NCBI GenBank assembly: GCA_963575745.1
Contig: CAUYUJ010011547.1
Location: 1 to 64,000, forward strand
Origin: Prorocentrum cordatum
Lineage: Eukaryota > Sar > Dinophyceae > Prorocentrales > Prorocentraceae
Length of the DNA stretch: 64,000 bases
Direction: 5' to 3'
The stretch's first letter is position 1. Every line of letters begins with the position of its first letter. A program made the position numbers and the translations under genes. Under the pieces are notes generated by a model. The model had not been told where the DNA came from. It did not search any database and saw nothing but the letters and a program-made list of their open reading frames with translations. Positions 20,068-31,816 of this stretch are shown here, in pieces.

Positions 20068-23000
20068 GTGCCTTTTGTCGCCACGAGGCTGCCACGAGGC
20101 TGGCACTGGCATGCCCCGTTGCATGAACTGATGCAAGTGCCGCCAGACGTGCTCACGAGACTGGTAGAGGCGCACAAGAGTTTCAAGATGAACGCGAGTC
20201 GTCAAGAGTACGCTGACGCAGAAGGACGGAGGAGGAGGAAACCGGAGGTGGAAAAGGCGCGGCCCACGCGCCAGGAAACGACGGATTTGGTCGCGGCGCC
20301 GGAGTTCTTACACAACGGCCCCCCCTGCAAATCGACGGGCGACATTTCTGGGCGCCCGAAATGGGCACGGAAAGAATGGGTACGATGCCCAACAGCAGTT
20401 CCTGTTCATTTTGAACAGGGTTCGCTGTCCACGCCGCCGCGGCCTGAGTCCATTCGAGACAGAAGGCCGTCTGCCGAACAGCGGCCGCTGTTTGTTGTTT
20501 GGGGCAACATTTGTTGTTGGGCATTTTGCCCATGTTTTCCGCGCCCATTTCGGGCGCCCAAAACATTGCGAAGCGCGCGCCAGACTCTGGGGGGGGCAGA
20601 ACACGGGGAGAAGGTAAGCGAGGATGGGCGAACGCGGCTGCAGGAGTACCTGGGCGTCTGGGTGCAAAAGGGGCAGGAGTTTCGATAGAACCGCGTGCAC
20701 CAGTGGTGCAAGCGTTTGCAGCGCGTGGTGCCGTTGGCTCATTGTCAGAGAAAAGACGACGTGACGCAGTGCAAAAGCTTTTTCCCGCGCGCGTCGTGGC
20801 CGATAGATCGCGCAGTGGTGTTGCGCCGGGGCTTTTTAAAGAGCCGTGACGTGCCGCGCGCAGGGAGATGGAACATGACAGGGTGCTTGCGCGGGCCCAT
20901 GAACGAGGATAACCTGAACGGCGCGCTGCCAGCGATGCTATGCAGACCCCGCACAGGTCCCCCGTGACGGAATCCACTCACGATAGTTGTGTGCGAAGAG
21001 CGGCGCTGGGAGACGGATCGCCGGATAGACATGGTTCTGGCACCGCAGCGAGCGCAGAATGCAGCGGCGGGGTACGCGGCGGACTATCAGTGCAAACGGT
21101 GTGCCCCGTCGTTCAACGAGGTGAGGGAGATCAAGGATGGCCGCCGCGCGCTGGCGGAGCAGACGAAGGACGGGGCCGCGGCGCACCGCGCGAACAGGCA
21201 CATGAAGAGGTTCCTCAGTGACATGCACGGGAGAGGCGTGGCGCGGTCAGCGCAGGAATGCGCGACTACGCGAGCGTACAGGGACCCGAGGGACGTGACC
21301 TGCGCCGATAGTATCAAGACTGCGAAGCCAGCCACGATCCTGGGAGCAGAAGCCGCGCGCATGGCGGAGCAGCTCTGTCCTGATGGCGACGGTGTGGCCG
21401 TAGCAGCGTCGGGAAATTTGGAAGCGGACGGGAGAGAAGGGTAGAAAAAAGGTTCGAATTTCGTCGAAGAGTCCGGTGTACTTGCATGGCACGCGCCCGG
21501 TGGACGCTCCTGGTGCGCCCGACTTGGCACATTCATATTTGTATGAGTTGTTGCGATACTGGCGCATAGAGTTGGCGGCATTTCCACGCAGCGGAGCAGA
21601 GATGGCAGCTGCGGCCAGCAATGAGTACCAGGCGGAGCTGACGCTGTCCAGGATTCAGAAGGTCTGCGAAGCGGACCAAGAGAGAGCGGATGCGGTCGAA
21701 GGCTGGGCGCAGGCGGGGGCCCACTTGAATGCCGGAGTGGATTATGTTATTAAAGAAGGATGCGGGAGTTATTCGTGGGTTCTTTTCCCGGATGCTCCAG
21801 AGTTGGAAACTCTGAGGCACGCGTGGGTGTTGGCGCGGAACGAGCGCCCGAGGTATCCGAGCTTTCATGGAGCGCCGCAGCCGAAGCACGGAGCGGGGGA
21901 GGGGATAGGAACGGGCTCCTGTTGATGGTATATTTTCGGGCGATCACTCTGCGTGACGACGTGGATTGTGGAGTGCCGCGCCTGCGGGATTTCCGAGGAA
22001 CGCATGCATCGTGGGCAGAGGCCTCGTTGGTGTGGCTGCAGAAAGGCATGCCGTGTGAGGGGGCGAAGAGGTACGTGCAGAACTACATGGGCGCGGTGGA
22101 CTTGCGGCCCGCCACGGGCGAAGACTTCGCGAAGCACGAGGACGAGCTGTACAGCGACGAGGAGTTGGGCCCGAGAATCGTGGTTGCGGTGGCGAGGCGG
22201 AGGACGCACGCGGGGGGGGGCGTCCATGGAGAAAGAGGACAGGCGGGCAAACGCAGTTGCGGAGTCCGAGAAAGCCAAATGCCGGGAGGCAATGGCAAGG
22301 GGCGACGCCGCGCGGGGCGAGAATCTGAGTCGAAAGAGCGGAAAGCGCAAGAAGCGCGGAGATGACGGCAGTTTGAAGCGGGGTGACGCGGCAGCGCAGA
22401 GAGCGCAGGCGGCGGCGGCGGCGTTGAGAGCCGCAGAAGTAAGCGGCGCGGGGGAAGCGGAGAGCGCCCAGGGGGCGGTGGCGGGAAGACAGGCCGCGGC
22501 GTCGAGCGTGCGGACGTGGAGAAGCGGTCTTTCGGATGACGGCTTGAACGCGGGTCAGCGCAGCGTCGTTGAGAAGGTGGCAGATCGGGTGTTGGCGCAG
22601 GAGTTCGCGGGGCTCGCGAGGAGGGGCAGGAGGACAGGCCAGAGTCGTTCAGGTATGCAGCCCCTCGTGTGGTTGTTGCATGGTGGTCAGGGACTGGGAA
22701 GAGTTTCGCCATGGACAAAATGCGGGAGGAACTGTTCGAGAAAGAGATGGGGTGGACGCGTGGCATAGACTTCCAGGTGGCCGCTTTGCAGGCGACGAAC
22801 GCATCAGCGCTCGACGGGGTTACAAGCCGCAGTGCATTCGGAATCGGTGTGAACAACACGAAGGGGCCGCATGGGGGAGGCGATGCAAGCGCAGAGTCGA
22901 AGAAGAAGACGAACAGGGAATTGGCTGCGCAGCGTATGTCACAGTGGAAGTGGCTGCTAGTGGACGAGGTGAGCATGGCCAGCGCAAGCTTCATTGCATA

Positions 23001-23662
23001 GCTCGATTCGCACTTGCGGTCGTGCATGTCAGCTGCGAGTGACACAAAGGTACGTGGAGACGGCGTGCCCAGGCCCTTCGGGGGCGTGAATGTGTTGTTC
23101 TGCGGGGATTTCTATCAACTGGAACCGCCGTCGGGGACGGCCATTGATGCGCTTCCCACGTCGTATTTGAAAAGCGCCAGGAAGTGCGCGCCAGGTGCCA
23201 CGGAGGACCACGGGCAGTATATACGTTGGGGCGCTGGAGACGAAGGGGCAGCGCAGGGGGTGACAGAGTTGACGGAGTGCAAGCGCGTGGAAGACCAAGA
23301 CGATTGGTTTCTCGCAGTGCAGGGCGAGTTTTGTCGAGGAGCGTTATCTGAACGCACGCGCAATTTTTCGCATGGCAGGCCGACCGATGCGCCGGGGTCG
23401 TGGGTGAACGGTGCACCGTTGTGTGGGAACGCGCGTTGTGTAGCAGACGCAGCGGCACTTGCGAAGCAGAACGGGCTAGAGTGTGAGAAATGCAGAGTTG
23501 AGCGAGAGAAGAGGAAGCTCGTCGCGACGTCGCCAGAAGATGCGCGATGTCGGGAGGGAAGATTCCTTGAAGCCGTCGCCATTTGTGCGAATCAGGACAT
23601 TCGTTGTCGCGTTGGGAAACAGAGGGCAGTGCAGTGGACCAAGGGGCGAGGGGGGCCTTGCC
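20068..23662 (+). pseudogene. Helitron-type Rep/helicase, decayed and 3'-truncated
   Basis: Ordered fragments in shifting frames match what I know of dinoflagellate Helitron proteins. They are a Cys-containing segment with CKSFFPRASWPIDRAVVLRR and NMTGCLRGPMNEDNLNGALP (20,690-20,935); YAADYQCKRCAPSFNEV with NRHMKRFLSDMHGRGVARSA (21,080-21,260); GVDYVIKEGCGSYSWVLFP then RYPSFHGAPQPKHGAGE (21,730-21,905); and YFRAITLRDDV. A PIF1-like helicase follows: Walker A as SGTGKSF (about 22,690, next to a frameshift), FQVAALQATNAS, WLLVDEVSM (Walker B, about 22,960), then after a TAG at 22,999-23,001 GGVNVLFCGDFYQLEPP and [17 protein letters not shown]. The later helicase motifs are absent: the sequence passes directly into array copy 1 at 23,663. 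Many frameshifts and stops. The Rep HUH motif was not securely located. Confidence 0.8.
20346..20563. mobile_element. MITE-like element with about 46-bp inverted ends
   Basis: The left end reads TTCTGGGCGCCCGAAATGGG and the right end, reverse-complemented, TTTTGGGCGCCCGAAATGGG. The match continues inward through CGGAAA, ATGGG and ATGCCCAACA for about 46 bp with roughly eight mismatches. CAT flanks both sides (20,343-20,345 and 20,564-20,566), a candidate 3-bp target-site duplication. The 218-bp element has no coding capacity and lies within the Helitron relic. Removing it and one CAT reconnects a readable frame (STGDI with AKRAPDSGG). The 3-bp duplication would suit a PIF/Harbinger- or CACTA-like family, but the superfamily is not established. 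Confidence 0.75.
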
Positions 23663-23663
23663 A

Positions 23664-24635
23664 ATGCCTTCGCAGACGTTCTCGCTTTCAGCCGGACCGC
23701 ACACAATCAGAGTCGTGGTTGATTCTCTCGACGGTCTGTACCACAATGACGCCTTCTTCCAGATCTCATTCGGCAAAAGCAGCCCGACGTGTGGCGGGTG
23801 CACTTGCTCGGCGTCGACGCCCAGCCCGACGCCCTTCCCGACCCCGTATCCGACGCCTTACCCGACGCCCTACCCGACGCCCCACCCGACGCCCTATCCG
23901 ACGCCCTACCCGACGCCCTATCCGACGGCGTACCCGACGCCCTACCCCACGCCCTACCCGACACCTTATCCGACGTCCTTTCCGACGCCCTACCCGACGC
24001 CCTTCCCGACGCCCTTCCCAACGGCCTTCCCAACGGCCTTCCCGACGCCCTTCCCGACGCCCTTCCCGACGGCATTCCCCACGCCCAGCCCGACGCCCAG
24101 CCCGACGTATCCTCCTGGCTGGCCGACGCCGCATCCGACGTTTCCTTCCGGAGCTCCCATGGCGGGTGGAGCCGGCGGTGCGGCTGCCACTGGCGATCCC
24201 CACCTGCAAAACGTTCTTGGTCAGCGGTTCGATTTGATGAAGCCGGGCAAGCATATTCTGGTGAACATCCCTCGCGGAAGACAGACGGGCGCATTGCTTC
24301 GCGTTGAGGCCGATGCGCGCCAATTGGGTGGACAATGTGCAGATATGTACTTCCAAGAATTGAATGTTACAGGGGCCTGGGCAGAGGTAAAACAGGCTGG
24401 AGGTTATCACTACGTCGCGTCGCAGCGTGCCGTCGGGACTCCAGAGTGGGTTGCTTTTGGTAAGCTTGAGATGAAAGTCGTCCATGGAAGCACGCAAAGT
24501 GGTCTCCCATACTTGAACTTCTACGCCAAGCATTTAGGGCGAACAGGGTTTGCAGTCGGAGGCCTCCTGGGAGAAGACGATCACGCCGACGCAACCATTC
24601 CTATGGCAGAGTGTAAAGGGCACGTATCCCTTTGA
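23664..24635 (+). pseudogene. GDPH/PT-linker secreted protein, copy 1, 5'-truncated
   Basis: The sequence matches the intact copies from [20 protein letters not shown] to the stop codon. The signal peptide and about 165 N-terminal residues are missing, replaced by the truncated Helitron helicase in front. The retained part is the end of the N-domain (SPTCGGCTC), the Pro-Thr linker and the [19 protein letters not shown] domain, in one undamaged frame. An in-frame Met at 23,664 exists but would give a product without a secretion signal. No SL relic precedes it. Confidence 0.85.
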
Positions 24636-25940
24636 GGGTTCAAGTCGGCAGCAGCTTCGCTGTAGCACTGTAGCCAGCTTCGAAGGGCAGCGGTGCACTT
24701 CTGCTCCTATGCAAGAAAAAACTGGCAAACTGACTCCAGGACCTCCCAACACGATCCCAGAGGCATCGGACACGGGCCAAGAGCATTCCAGGACGCCCAA
24801 GGCGGCTCCAAGTAGCCCCAGGGGCCCCCAAGACGCTTCAAGGCGCTCCCAGAGGGCCCCCCAGGGGGGCCCGCGAGGGGCAAACCTTTGATGTTCCATC
24901 GTTGTTTGTAAGATGTTTGTCTTCCCGCCTGCTCGGCCCACGAACCCTCCAAGGCGGTCCAAGAGGGTTCAACGTCTATCCCAGACTGCTTCAGAGCCCC
25001 CCCCAGCGGCCCGCGATCCTTCCCCTCCAGAGCTGCTGCCCAGAGGCCAGGGGCGCCCGCTATAGTGATGGTCCGCGTGGGACGTACCTGCGCTGGGCAT
25101 CCCAGGAGGCCACGAAACTGGCTGCGCAGATCGCAAGCCCCCCATGGGGGCGGCGAGGTACAGAGGTGATCCGCGTGGGACGTACCTCCGCTGGGCCTCC
25201 CAGCAGCCCACGAAAGTGGCGACAGTTGCGCAGATCGCAAGCCCCCCCCAGGGGCAGCCACCCAGGGCACCGCGAGCTATAGTGGTGGTCCGCTTGGAAC
25301 GTACCTCCGCTGGGCATCCCAGGAGGCCACGAGACTGGGGACAGTTGCGCAGATCGCAAGCTCCCCGGGGGGCGGCGAGGTACTGAGGTGACCCGCGTGG
25401 GACGTACCTCCGCTGGGCCTCCCAGGAGCCCACGAAAGTGGCGCCTTGCGCGGATCGCAGACGGCACGAGAGAAGAGGAGAGGGGAACACAGGAACCAGG
25501 AGAGACGGCGGGGGGAGGAGAGGGGAGGAGGAGGAAGGACGAGGCGACCACTGCTCTATTCAAAACGAGAACCCAACACAGGAGGCAGACTGACTCCAGG
25601 ACCCCTCTGCACGATCCCAGAGGCATCGGACACGGGCCAAGAGCATTCCAGGACGGCCCAAGGTGGCTCCAAGTAGCCCCAGGGGCCCCCAAGGCGCTTC
25701 AAGGCGCTCCCAGAGGGCCCCCCCAGGGGGGCCCGCGAGGGGCAAACCTTTGATGCTCCATCGTTGTTTGTAAGATGTTTGGTTTCCCGCCTGCTCGGCC
25801 CACGAACCTTCCAAGGCGGTCCAAGAGGGTCCAACGTCTATCCCAGACTGCTTCAGAGCTCCCCCCAGCGGCCCGCGATCCTTCCCCTCCAGAGCTGCTG
25901 CCCAGAGGCCAGGGGCGCCCACGGCGGGCAACGCGGCTCC
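24636..25940 (+). repeat. Array spacer 1 (after copy 1)
   Basis: Order: 3' UTR; block A (24,725-25,062: CCAAGAGCATTCC phased minisatellite, GGGGCAAACCTTTGAT, CCCGCCTGCTCGGCCC, GCCCAGAGGCCAGGGGCGCCC); four subrepeats of about 90-125 bp starting with TCCGCGTGGGACGTACCT (near 25,070, 25,161, 25,285 and 25,389); a purine tract (25,465-25,540) and ATTCAAAACGAGAACCCAAC; then a second copy of block A (25,590-25,925). The last 25 bp before the SL relic are GGCGGGCAACGCGG-rich. Confidence 0.9.
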
Positions 25941-25962
25941 TCCGTAGCCAGCTTGGCACACA
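25941..25962 (+). other. Degenerate spliced-leader relic before copy 2
   Basis: CCGTAGCCAGCTTGGCAC matches the dinoflagellate SL except for TT-to-GC in the centre and a few 3' changes. It lies 88 bp before the ATG of copy 2, on the coding strand. Copies 5 and 6 keep a closer match. Confidence 0.6.
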
Positions 25963-26049
25963 CATCGAACTGTTGTGTTGACTTGCGCACGCGCGCAACC
26001 GTCTGGTCCTCTCGAGCTCACGTTACTTCCTCTCGTCCAGTTTGCTCGG

Positions 26050-27522
26050 ATGGCGGCGTCTGGGATGGTCTGGTCTCTCGTGCTTCTCGGGCTGCCAGGC
26101 GCGTCCTGCATGCAGCTGGCGACGAGCAGCTGGCGCGAGCATCTGGCCGCCAACACGACGTCCGCGCAGTCGAAGCGGGCGGAGTGCAGCGCGTGGCAGG
26201 TGGGTCAAGGCTGCTGCACGCCACTGGGAGACACCGCATCTTCGTGGTCGTTCGCTTCGCATGGCGCGCATGGCACTTGGTCAAGCACCCCAGCGTTCAT
26301 CCGCTTCGACTTCCAGGACGATACGATCTGCGGTGGCGTGGCGACTGCCAGGCAACACGGGGACGCAGTTCTCACTTTGAACGACGCTTCGCCCATCGAC
26401 CTGACCCTTTCGATGACGGGCGTGGCGGAGGCCCAGTACGAGAGATTCCAGCTGTACGTGGACGACGTCTTGCGCGTCACGGTGCAAGCTACAAACGGCC
26501 ACGGAGGCAGCGCATGCTATGTCAGCACTTGCATCATGTGCGATGTCAACATGCCTTCGCAGACGTTCTCGCTTTCAGCCGGGCCGCACACAATCAGAGT
26601 CGTGGTTGATTCTCTCGACGGTCTGTACCACAATGACGCCTTCTTCCAGATCTCATTCGGCAAAAGCAGCCCGACGTGTGGCGGGTGCACTTGCTCGGCG
26701 TCGACGCCCAGCCCGACGCCCTTCCCGACTCCGTATCCGACGCCTTACCCGACGCCCTACCCGACGCCCCACCCGACGCCCTATCCGACGCCCTACCCGA
26801 CGCCCTACCCGACGGCGTACCCGACGCCCTACCCCACGCCCTACCCGACACCTTATCCGACGTCCTTTCCGACGCCCTACCCGACGCCCTTCCCGACGCC
26901 CTTCCCAACGGCCTTCCCAACGGCCTTCCCGACGCCCTTCCCGACGCCCTTCCCGACGGCATTCCCCACGCCCAGCCCGACGCCCAGCCCGACGTATCCT
27001 CCTGGCTGGCCGACGCCGCATCCGACGTTTCCTTCCGGAGCTCCCATGGCGGGTGGAGCCGGCGGTGCGGCTGCCACTGGCGATCCCCACTTGCAAAACG
27101 TTCTTGGTCAGCGGTTCGATTTGATGAAGCCGGGCAAGCATGTTTTGGTGAACATCCCTCGCGGAAGACAGACGCGCGCATTGCTTCGCGTTGAGGCCGA
27201 TGCGCGCCAGTTGGGTGGACAATGTGCAGATATGTACTTCCAAGAATTGAATGTTACAGGGGCCTGGGCAGAGGTAAAACAGGCTGGAGGTTATCACTAC
27301 GTCGCATCGCAGCGTGCCGTCGGGACTCCAGAGTGGGTTGCTTTTGGTAAGCTTGAGATGAAAGTCGTCCATGGAAGCACGCAAAGTGGTCTCCCATACT
27401 TGAACTTCTACGCCAAGCATTTAGGGCGAACAGGGTTTGCAGTCGGAGGCCTCCTGGGAGAAGACGATCACGCCGACGCAACCATTCCTATGGCAGAGTG
27501 TAAAGGGCACGTATCCCTTTGA
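26050..27522 (+). CDS. Secreted GDPH (vWD-like) protein with Pro-Thr linker, copy 2, intact
   Basis: 490 residues. The chosen ATG is the first in frame followed by a signal peptide (hydrophobic [13 protein letters not shown], residues 8-20); a longer upstream extension would need a non-ATG start and would hide the signal. Residues about 21-215 form a Cys-containing domain ([27 protein letters not shown]) of unknown fold. Residues about 217-330 are a PT(P/A)(Y/F) linker encoded by 12-bp repeats. GDPH is at residues 344-347, followed by [20 protein letters not shown], which resembles the start of von Willebrand type D domains. There is no transmembrane segment, so extracellular or cell-surface localisation is inferred. 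The gene lacks introns and belongs to the tandem array; a multicopy unidirectional arrangement is typical of dinoflagellate genes. Function unknown. Confidence 0.85.
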   Translation: MAASGMVWSLVLLGLPGASCMQLATSSWREHLAANTTSAQSKRAECSAWQVGQGCCTPLGDTASSWSFASHGAHGTWSSTPAFIRFDFQDDTICGGVATARQHGDAVLTLNDASPIDLTLSMTGVAEAQYERFQLYVDDVLRVTVQATNGHGGSACYVSTCIMCDVNMPSQTFSLSAGPHTIRVVVDSLDGLYHNDAFFQISFGKSSPTCGGCTCSASTPSPTPFPTPYPTPYPTPYPTPHPTPYPTPYPTPYPTAYPTPYPTPYPTPYPTSFPTPYPTPFPTPFPTAFPTAFPTPFPTPFPTAFPTPSPTPSPTYPPGWPTPHPTFPSGAPMAGGAGGAAATGDPHLQNVLGQRFDLMKPGKHVLVNIPRGRQTRALLRVEADARQLGGQCADMYFQELNVTGAWAEVKQAGGYHYVASQRAVGTPEWVAFGKLEMKVVHGSTQSGLPYLNFYAKHLGRTGFAVGGLLGEDDHADATIPMAECKGHVSL

Positions 27523-28832
27523 GGGTTCAAGTCGGCAGCAGCTTCGCTGTAGCACTGTAGCCAGCTTCGAAGGGCAGCGGTGCACTTCTGCTCCTATGCA
27601 AGAAAAAACTGGCAAACTGACTCCAGGACCCCCCAGCACGATCCCAGAGGCATCGGACACGGGCCAAGAGCATTCCAGGACGCCCAAGGTGGCTCCAAGT
27701 AGCCCCAGGGGCCCCCAAAACGCTTCAAGACGCTCCCAGAGGGCCCCCCAGGGGGGCCCGCGAGGGGCAAACCTTTGATTATCCATCGTTGTTTGTAAGA
27801 TGTTTTTTGTTCCCGCCTGCTCGGCCCACGAACCTTCCAAGGCGGTCCAAGAGGGTTCAACGTCTATCCCAGACTGCTTCAGAGCCCCCCCCCCAGCGGC
27901 CCGCGATCCTTCCCCTCCAGAGCTACTGCCCAGAGGCTAGGGGCGCCCGCTATAGTGATGGTCCGCGTGGGACGTACCTGCGCTGGGCATCCCAGGAGGC
28001 CACGAAACTGGCTGCGCAGATCGCAAGCCCCCCAGGGGGCGGCGAGGTACCGAGGTGATCCGCGTGGGACGTACCTCCGCTGGGCCTCTCAGCAGCCCAC
28101 GAAAGTGGCGACAGTTGCGCAGATCGCAAGCCCCCCCCCAGGGGCAGCCACCCAGGGCACCGCGAGCTATAGTGGTGGTCCGCTTGGGACGTACCTCCGC
28201 TGGGCATCCCAGGAGGCCACGAGACTGGGGACAGTTGCGCAGATCGCAAGCCCCCCCGGGGGGCGGCGAGGTACTGAGGTGACCCGCGTGGGACGTACCT
28301 CCGCTGGGCCTCCCAGGAGCCCACGAAAGTGGCGCCTTGCGCGGATCGCAGACGGCACGGGAGAAGAGGAGAGGGGAACACAGGAACCAGGAGAGACGGC
28401 GGGGGGGAGGAGAGGGGAGGAGGAGGAAGGATGAGGCGACCACTGCTCTATTCAAAACGAGAACCCAACACAGGAGGCAGACTGACTCCAGGACCCCTCT
28501 GCACGGTCCCAGAGGCATCGGACACGGGCCAAGAGCATTCCAGGACGGCCCAAGGTGGCTCCAACTAGCCCCAGGGGCCCCCAAGGCGCTTCAAGGCGCT
28601 CCCAGAGGGCCCCCCCAGGGGGGCCCGCGAGGGGCAAACCTTTGATGTTCCATCGTTGTTTGTAAGATGTTTGGTTTCCCGCCTGCTCGGCCCACGAACC
28701 TTCCAAGGCGGTCCAAGAGGGTCCAACGTCTATCCCAGACTGCTTCAGAGCTCCCCCCAGCGGCCCGCGATCCTTCCCCTCCAGAGCTGCTGCCCAGAGG
28801 CCAGGGGCGCCCACGGCGGGCAACGCGGCTCC
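27523..28832 (+). repeat. Array spacer 2 (after copy 2)
   Basis: Same order of blocks as spacer 1: block A, four GGGACGTACCT subrepeats (27,960-28,335), purine tract with ATTCAAAACGAGAACCCAAC, block A again. Its second half is almost identical to the second half of spacer 3, which suggests recent unit duplication or homogenisation. Confidence 0.9.
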
Positions 28833-28854
28833 TCCGTAGCCAGCTTGGCACACA
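28833..28854 (+). other. Degenerate spliced-leader relic before copy 3
   Basis: Same variant as before copy 2 (CCGTAGCCAGCTTGGCAC), 88 bp before the ATG of copy 3. Confidence 0.6.
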
Positions 28855-28941
28855 CATCGAACTGTTGTGTTGACTTGCGCACGCGCGCAACCGTCTGGTC
28901 CTCTCGAGCTCACGTTACTTCCTCTCGTCCAGTTTGCTTGG

Positions 28942-30381
28942 ATGGCGGCGTCCGGGATGGTCTGGCCTCTCGTGCTCCTCGGGCTACCAGGCGCGTCCTG
29001 CATGCAGCTCGCGACGAGCAGCTGGCGCGAGCATGTGGCCGCCAACGCGACGTCCGCGCAGTCGAAGCGGGCGGAGTGCAGCGCGGGGCAGGTGGGCCAA
29101 GGCTGCTGCACGCCACTGGGAGATACCGCGTCTTCGTGGTCGTTCGTTTCGTATGGCGCGCATGGCTCTTGGTCCAGCACCCCAGCGTTCATCCGCTTCG
29201 ACTTCCACGACGATACCATCTGCGGTGGCGTGGCGAATGCCAGGCAACACGGGAGCGCAGTTCTCACCTTGAACGACGCTTCGCCCATCGACCTGACCCT
29301 TTCGATGACCGGCGTGGCGGAGGCCCAGTTCGAGAAATTTCAGTTGTACGTTGACAACGTCCTGCGCACCACGGTGCAAGCTACAAACGGCCACGGAGGC
29401 AGCGCATGCTATGTCCTGCCACTTGCATCATGTGCGATGTCAACATGCCTTCGCAGACGTTCTCGCTTTCAGCCGGGCCGCACACAATCAGAGTCGTGGT
29501 TGATTCTCTCGACGGTCTGTACCACAACGACGCCTTCTTCCAGATCTCATTCGGCAAAAGCAGCCCGACGTGTGGCGGGTGCACTTGCTCGGCGTCGACC
29601 CAGCCCGACGCCCTTCCCGACTCCGTATCCGACGCCTTACCCGACGCCCTACCCGACGCCCCACCCAACGCCCTATCCGACGCCCTACCCGACGCCCTAT
29701 CCGACGGCGTACCCGACGCCCTACCCCACGCCCTACCCGACACCTTATCCGACGTCCTTTCCGACGCCCTACCCGACGCCCTTTCCGACGCCCTTCCCTA
29801 CGGCCTTCCCGACGCCCTTCCCGACGCCCTTCCCGACGGCATTCCCCACGCCCAGCCCGACGCCCAGCCCGACGTATCCTCCTGGCTGGCCGACGCCGCA
29901 TCCGACGTTTCCTTCCGGAGCTCCCATGGCGGGTGGAGCCGGCGGTGCGGCTGCCACTGGCGATCCCCACCTGCAAAACGTTCTTGGTCAGCGGTTCGAT
30001 TTGATGAAGCCAGGCAAGCATGTTTTGATGAACATCCCTCGCGGAAGACAGACGGGCGCATTGCTTCGCGTTGAGGCCGCTGCGCGCCAATTGGGTGGGC
30101 AATGTGCAGATATGTACTTCCAAGAATTGAATGTTACAGGGGCCTGGGCAGAGGTAAAACAGGCTGGAGGTTATCACTACGTCGCGTCGCAGCGTGCCGT
30201 CGGGACTCCAGAGTGGGTTGCTTTTGGTAAGCTCGAGATGAAAGTCGTCCATGGAAGCACGCAAAGTGGTCTCCCATACTTGAATTTCTTACGCAAACAT
30301 TTTGGGCGATCAGGGTTTGCAGTCGGAGCCTCTGGGAGATGTCGATCACGGCCGACGCAACCATTCCTATGGCGAGTGTAA
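28942..30381 (+). pseudogene. GDPH/PT-linker protein, copy 3, compensated frameshift and altered C-terminus
   Basis: The start and signal peptide are intact ([20 protein letters not shown]). At about 29,415 two extra bases shift the frame, and the end of the N-domain is read as an Arg/Ser-rich segment of about 60 residues. At about 29,600 two bases missing from the TCGACGCCCAG word restore the frame, so the PT linker and GDPH domain read normally. Indels from about 30,290 change the C-terminus, which ends early at 30,381 as FLWRV. The open frame spans 480 codons, but the scrambled Cys region suggests a non-functional product. Some 3' indels may be consensus errors. Confidence 0.75.
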
Positions 30382-31703
30382 AGGGAACGTATCCTTTGGA
30401 GGGTTCAAGTCGGCAGAGCTTCGTGTAGCACTGTAGCCAGGCTTCGAAGGGCAGCGGTGTTTGAACCCTGCTCCTATGCAAGAAAATACTGGCAAACTGA
30501 ACTCCAGGAACCCCCCAGCACGATCCCAGAGGCATCGGACACGGGCCAAGAGCATTCCAGGACGCCCAAGGTGGCTCCAAGTAGCCCCAGGGGCCCCCAA
30601 AACGCTTCAAGACGCTCCCAGAGGGCCCCCCAGGGGGGCCCGCGAGGGGCAAACCTTTGATTATCCATCGTGGTTTGTAAGATGTTTGTTTTCCCGCCTG
30701 CTCGGCCCACGAACCTTCCAAGGCGGTCCAAGAGGTTTCAACGTCTATCCCAGACTGCTTCAGAGCCCCCCCCAGCGATCCTTCCCCTCCAGAGCTGCTT
30801 TCCAGAGGCTAGGGGCGCCCGCTATAGTGATGGTCCGCGTGGGACGTACCTCCGCTGGGCATCCCAGGAGGCCACGAAACTGGCTGCGCAGATCGCAAGC
30901 CCCCCAGGGGGCGGCGAGGTACCGAGGTGATCCGCGTGGGACGTACCTCCGCTGGGCCTCTCAGCAGCCCACGAAAGTGGCGACAGTTGCGCAGATCGCA
31001 AGCCCCCCCCCAGGGGCAGCCACCCAGGGCACCGCGAGCTATAGTGGTGGTCCGCTTGGGACGTACCTCCGCTGGGCATCCCAGGAGGCCACGAGACTGG
31101 GGACAGTTGCGCAGATCGCAAGCCCCCCCGGGGGGCGGCGAGGTACTGAGGTGACCCGCGTGGGACGTACCTCCGCTGGGCCTCCCAGGAGCCCACGAAA
31201 GTGGCGCCTTGCGCGGATCGCAGACGGCACGGGAGAAGAGGAGAGGGGAACACAGGAACCAGGAGAGACGGCGGGGGGGAGGAGAGGGGAGGAGGAGGAA
31301 GGATGAGGCGACCACTGCTCTATTCAAAACGAGAACCCAACACAGGAGGCAGACTGACTCCAGGACCCCTCTGCACGGTCCCAGAGGCATCGGACACGGG
31401 CCAAGAGCATTCCAGGACGGCCCAAGGTGGCTCCAACTAGCCCCAGGGGCCCCCAAGGCGCTTCAAGGCGCTCCCAGAGGGCCCCCCCAGGGGGGCCCGC
31501 GAGGGGCAAACCTTTGATGTTCCATCGTTGTTTGTAAGATGTTTGGTTTCCCGCCTGCTCGGCCCACGAACCTTCCAAGGCGGTCCAAGAGGGTCCAACG
31601 TCTATCCCAGACTGCTTCAGAGCTCCCCCCAGCGGCCCGCGATCCTTCCCCTCCAGAGCTGCTGCCCAGAGGCCAGGGGCGCCCACGGCGGGCAACGCGG
31701 CTC
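30382..31703 (+). repeat. Array spacer 3 (after copy 3)
   Basis: Same block order as the other spacers. The first 150 bp contain single-base indels relative to other copies; from about 30,925 it is nearly identical to spacer 2. Confidence 0.9.
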
Positions 31704-31727
31704 CCTCGTAGCCACTTGGACACCATC
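31704..31727 (+). other. Strongly eroded spliced-leader relic before copy 4
   Basis: CTCGTAGCCACTTGGACACC sits where the other units carry CCGTAGCCAGCTTGGC, with three or more single-base losses. It is identified only by alignment to the other units. Confidence 0.4.
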
Positions 31728-31816
31728 GAACTGTTTGTGTTGACTTGCGCACAGCGCGCCAGCCGCTGGTCCTCTCGAGCTCACGTTCCTTCCCTCTCGT
31801 CCTCAGTTTGCTTCGG

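Noticed and set aside
23600-23665. Helitron 3' terminus (CTRR with hairpin) at the junction with the array
   Set aside because: No CTAG/CTRR end or upstream hairpin is present and the helicase lacks its last motifs, so this is a breakpoint and not a natural element end.
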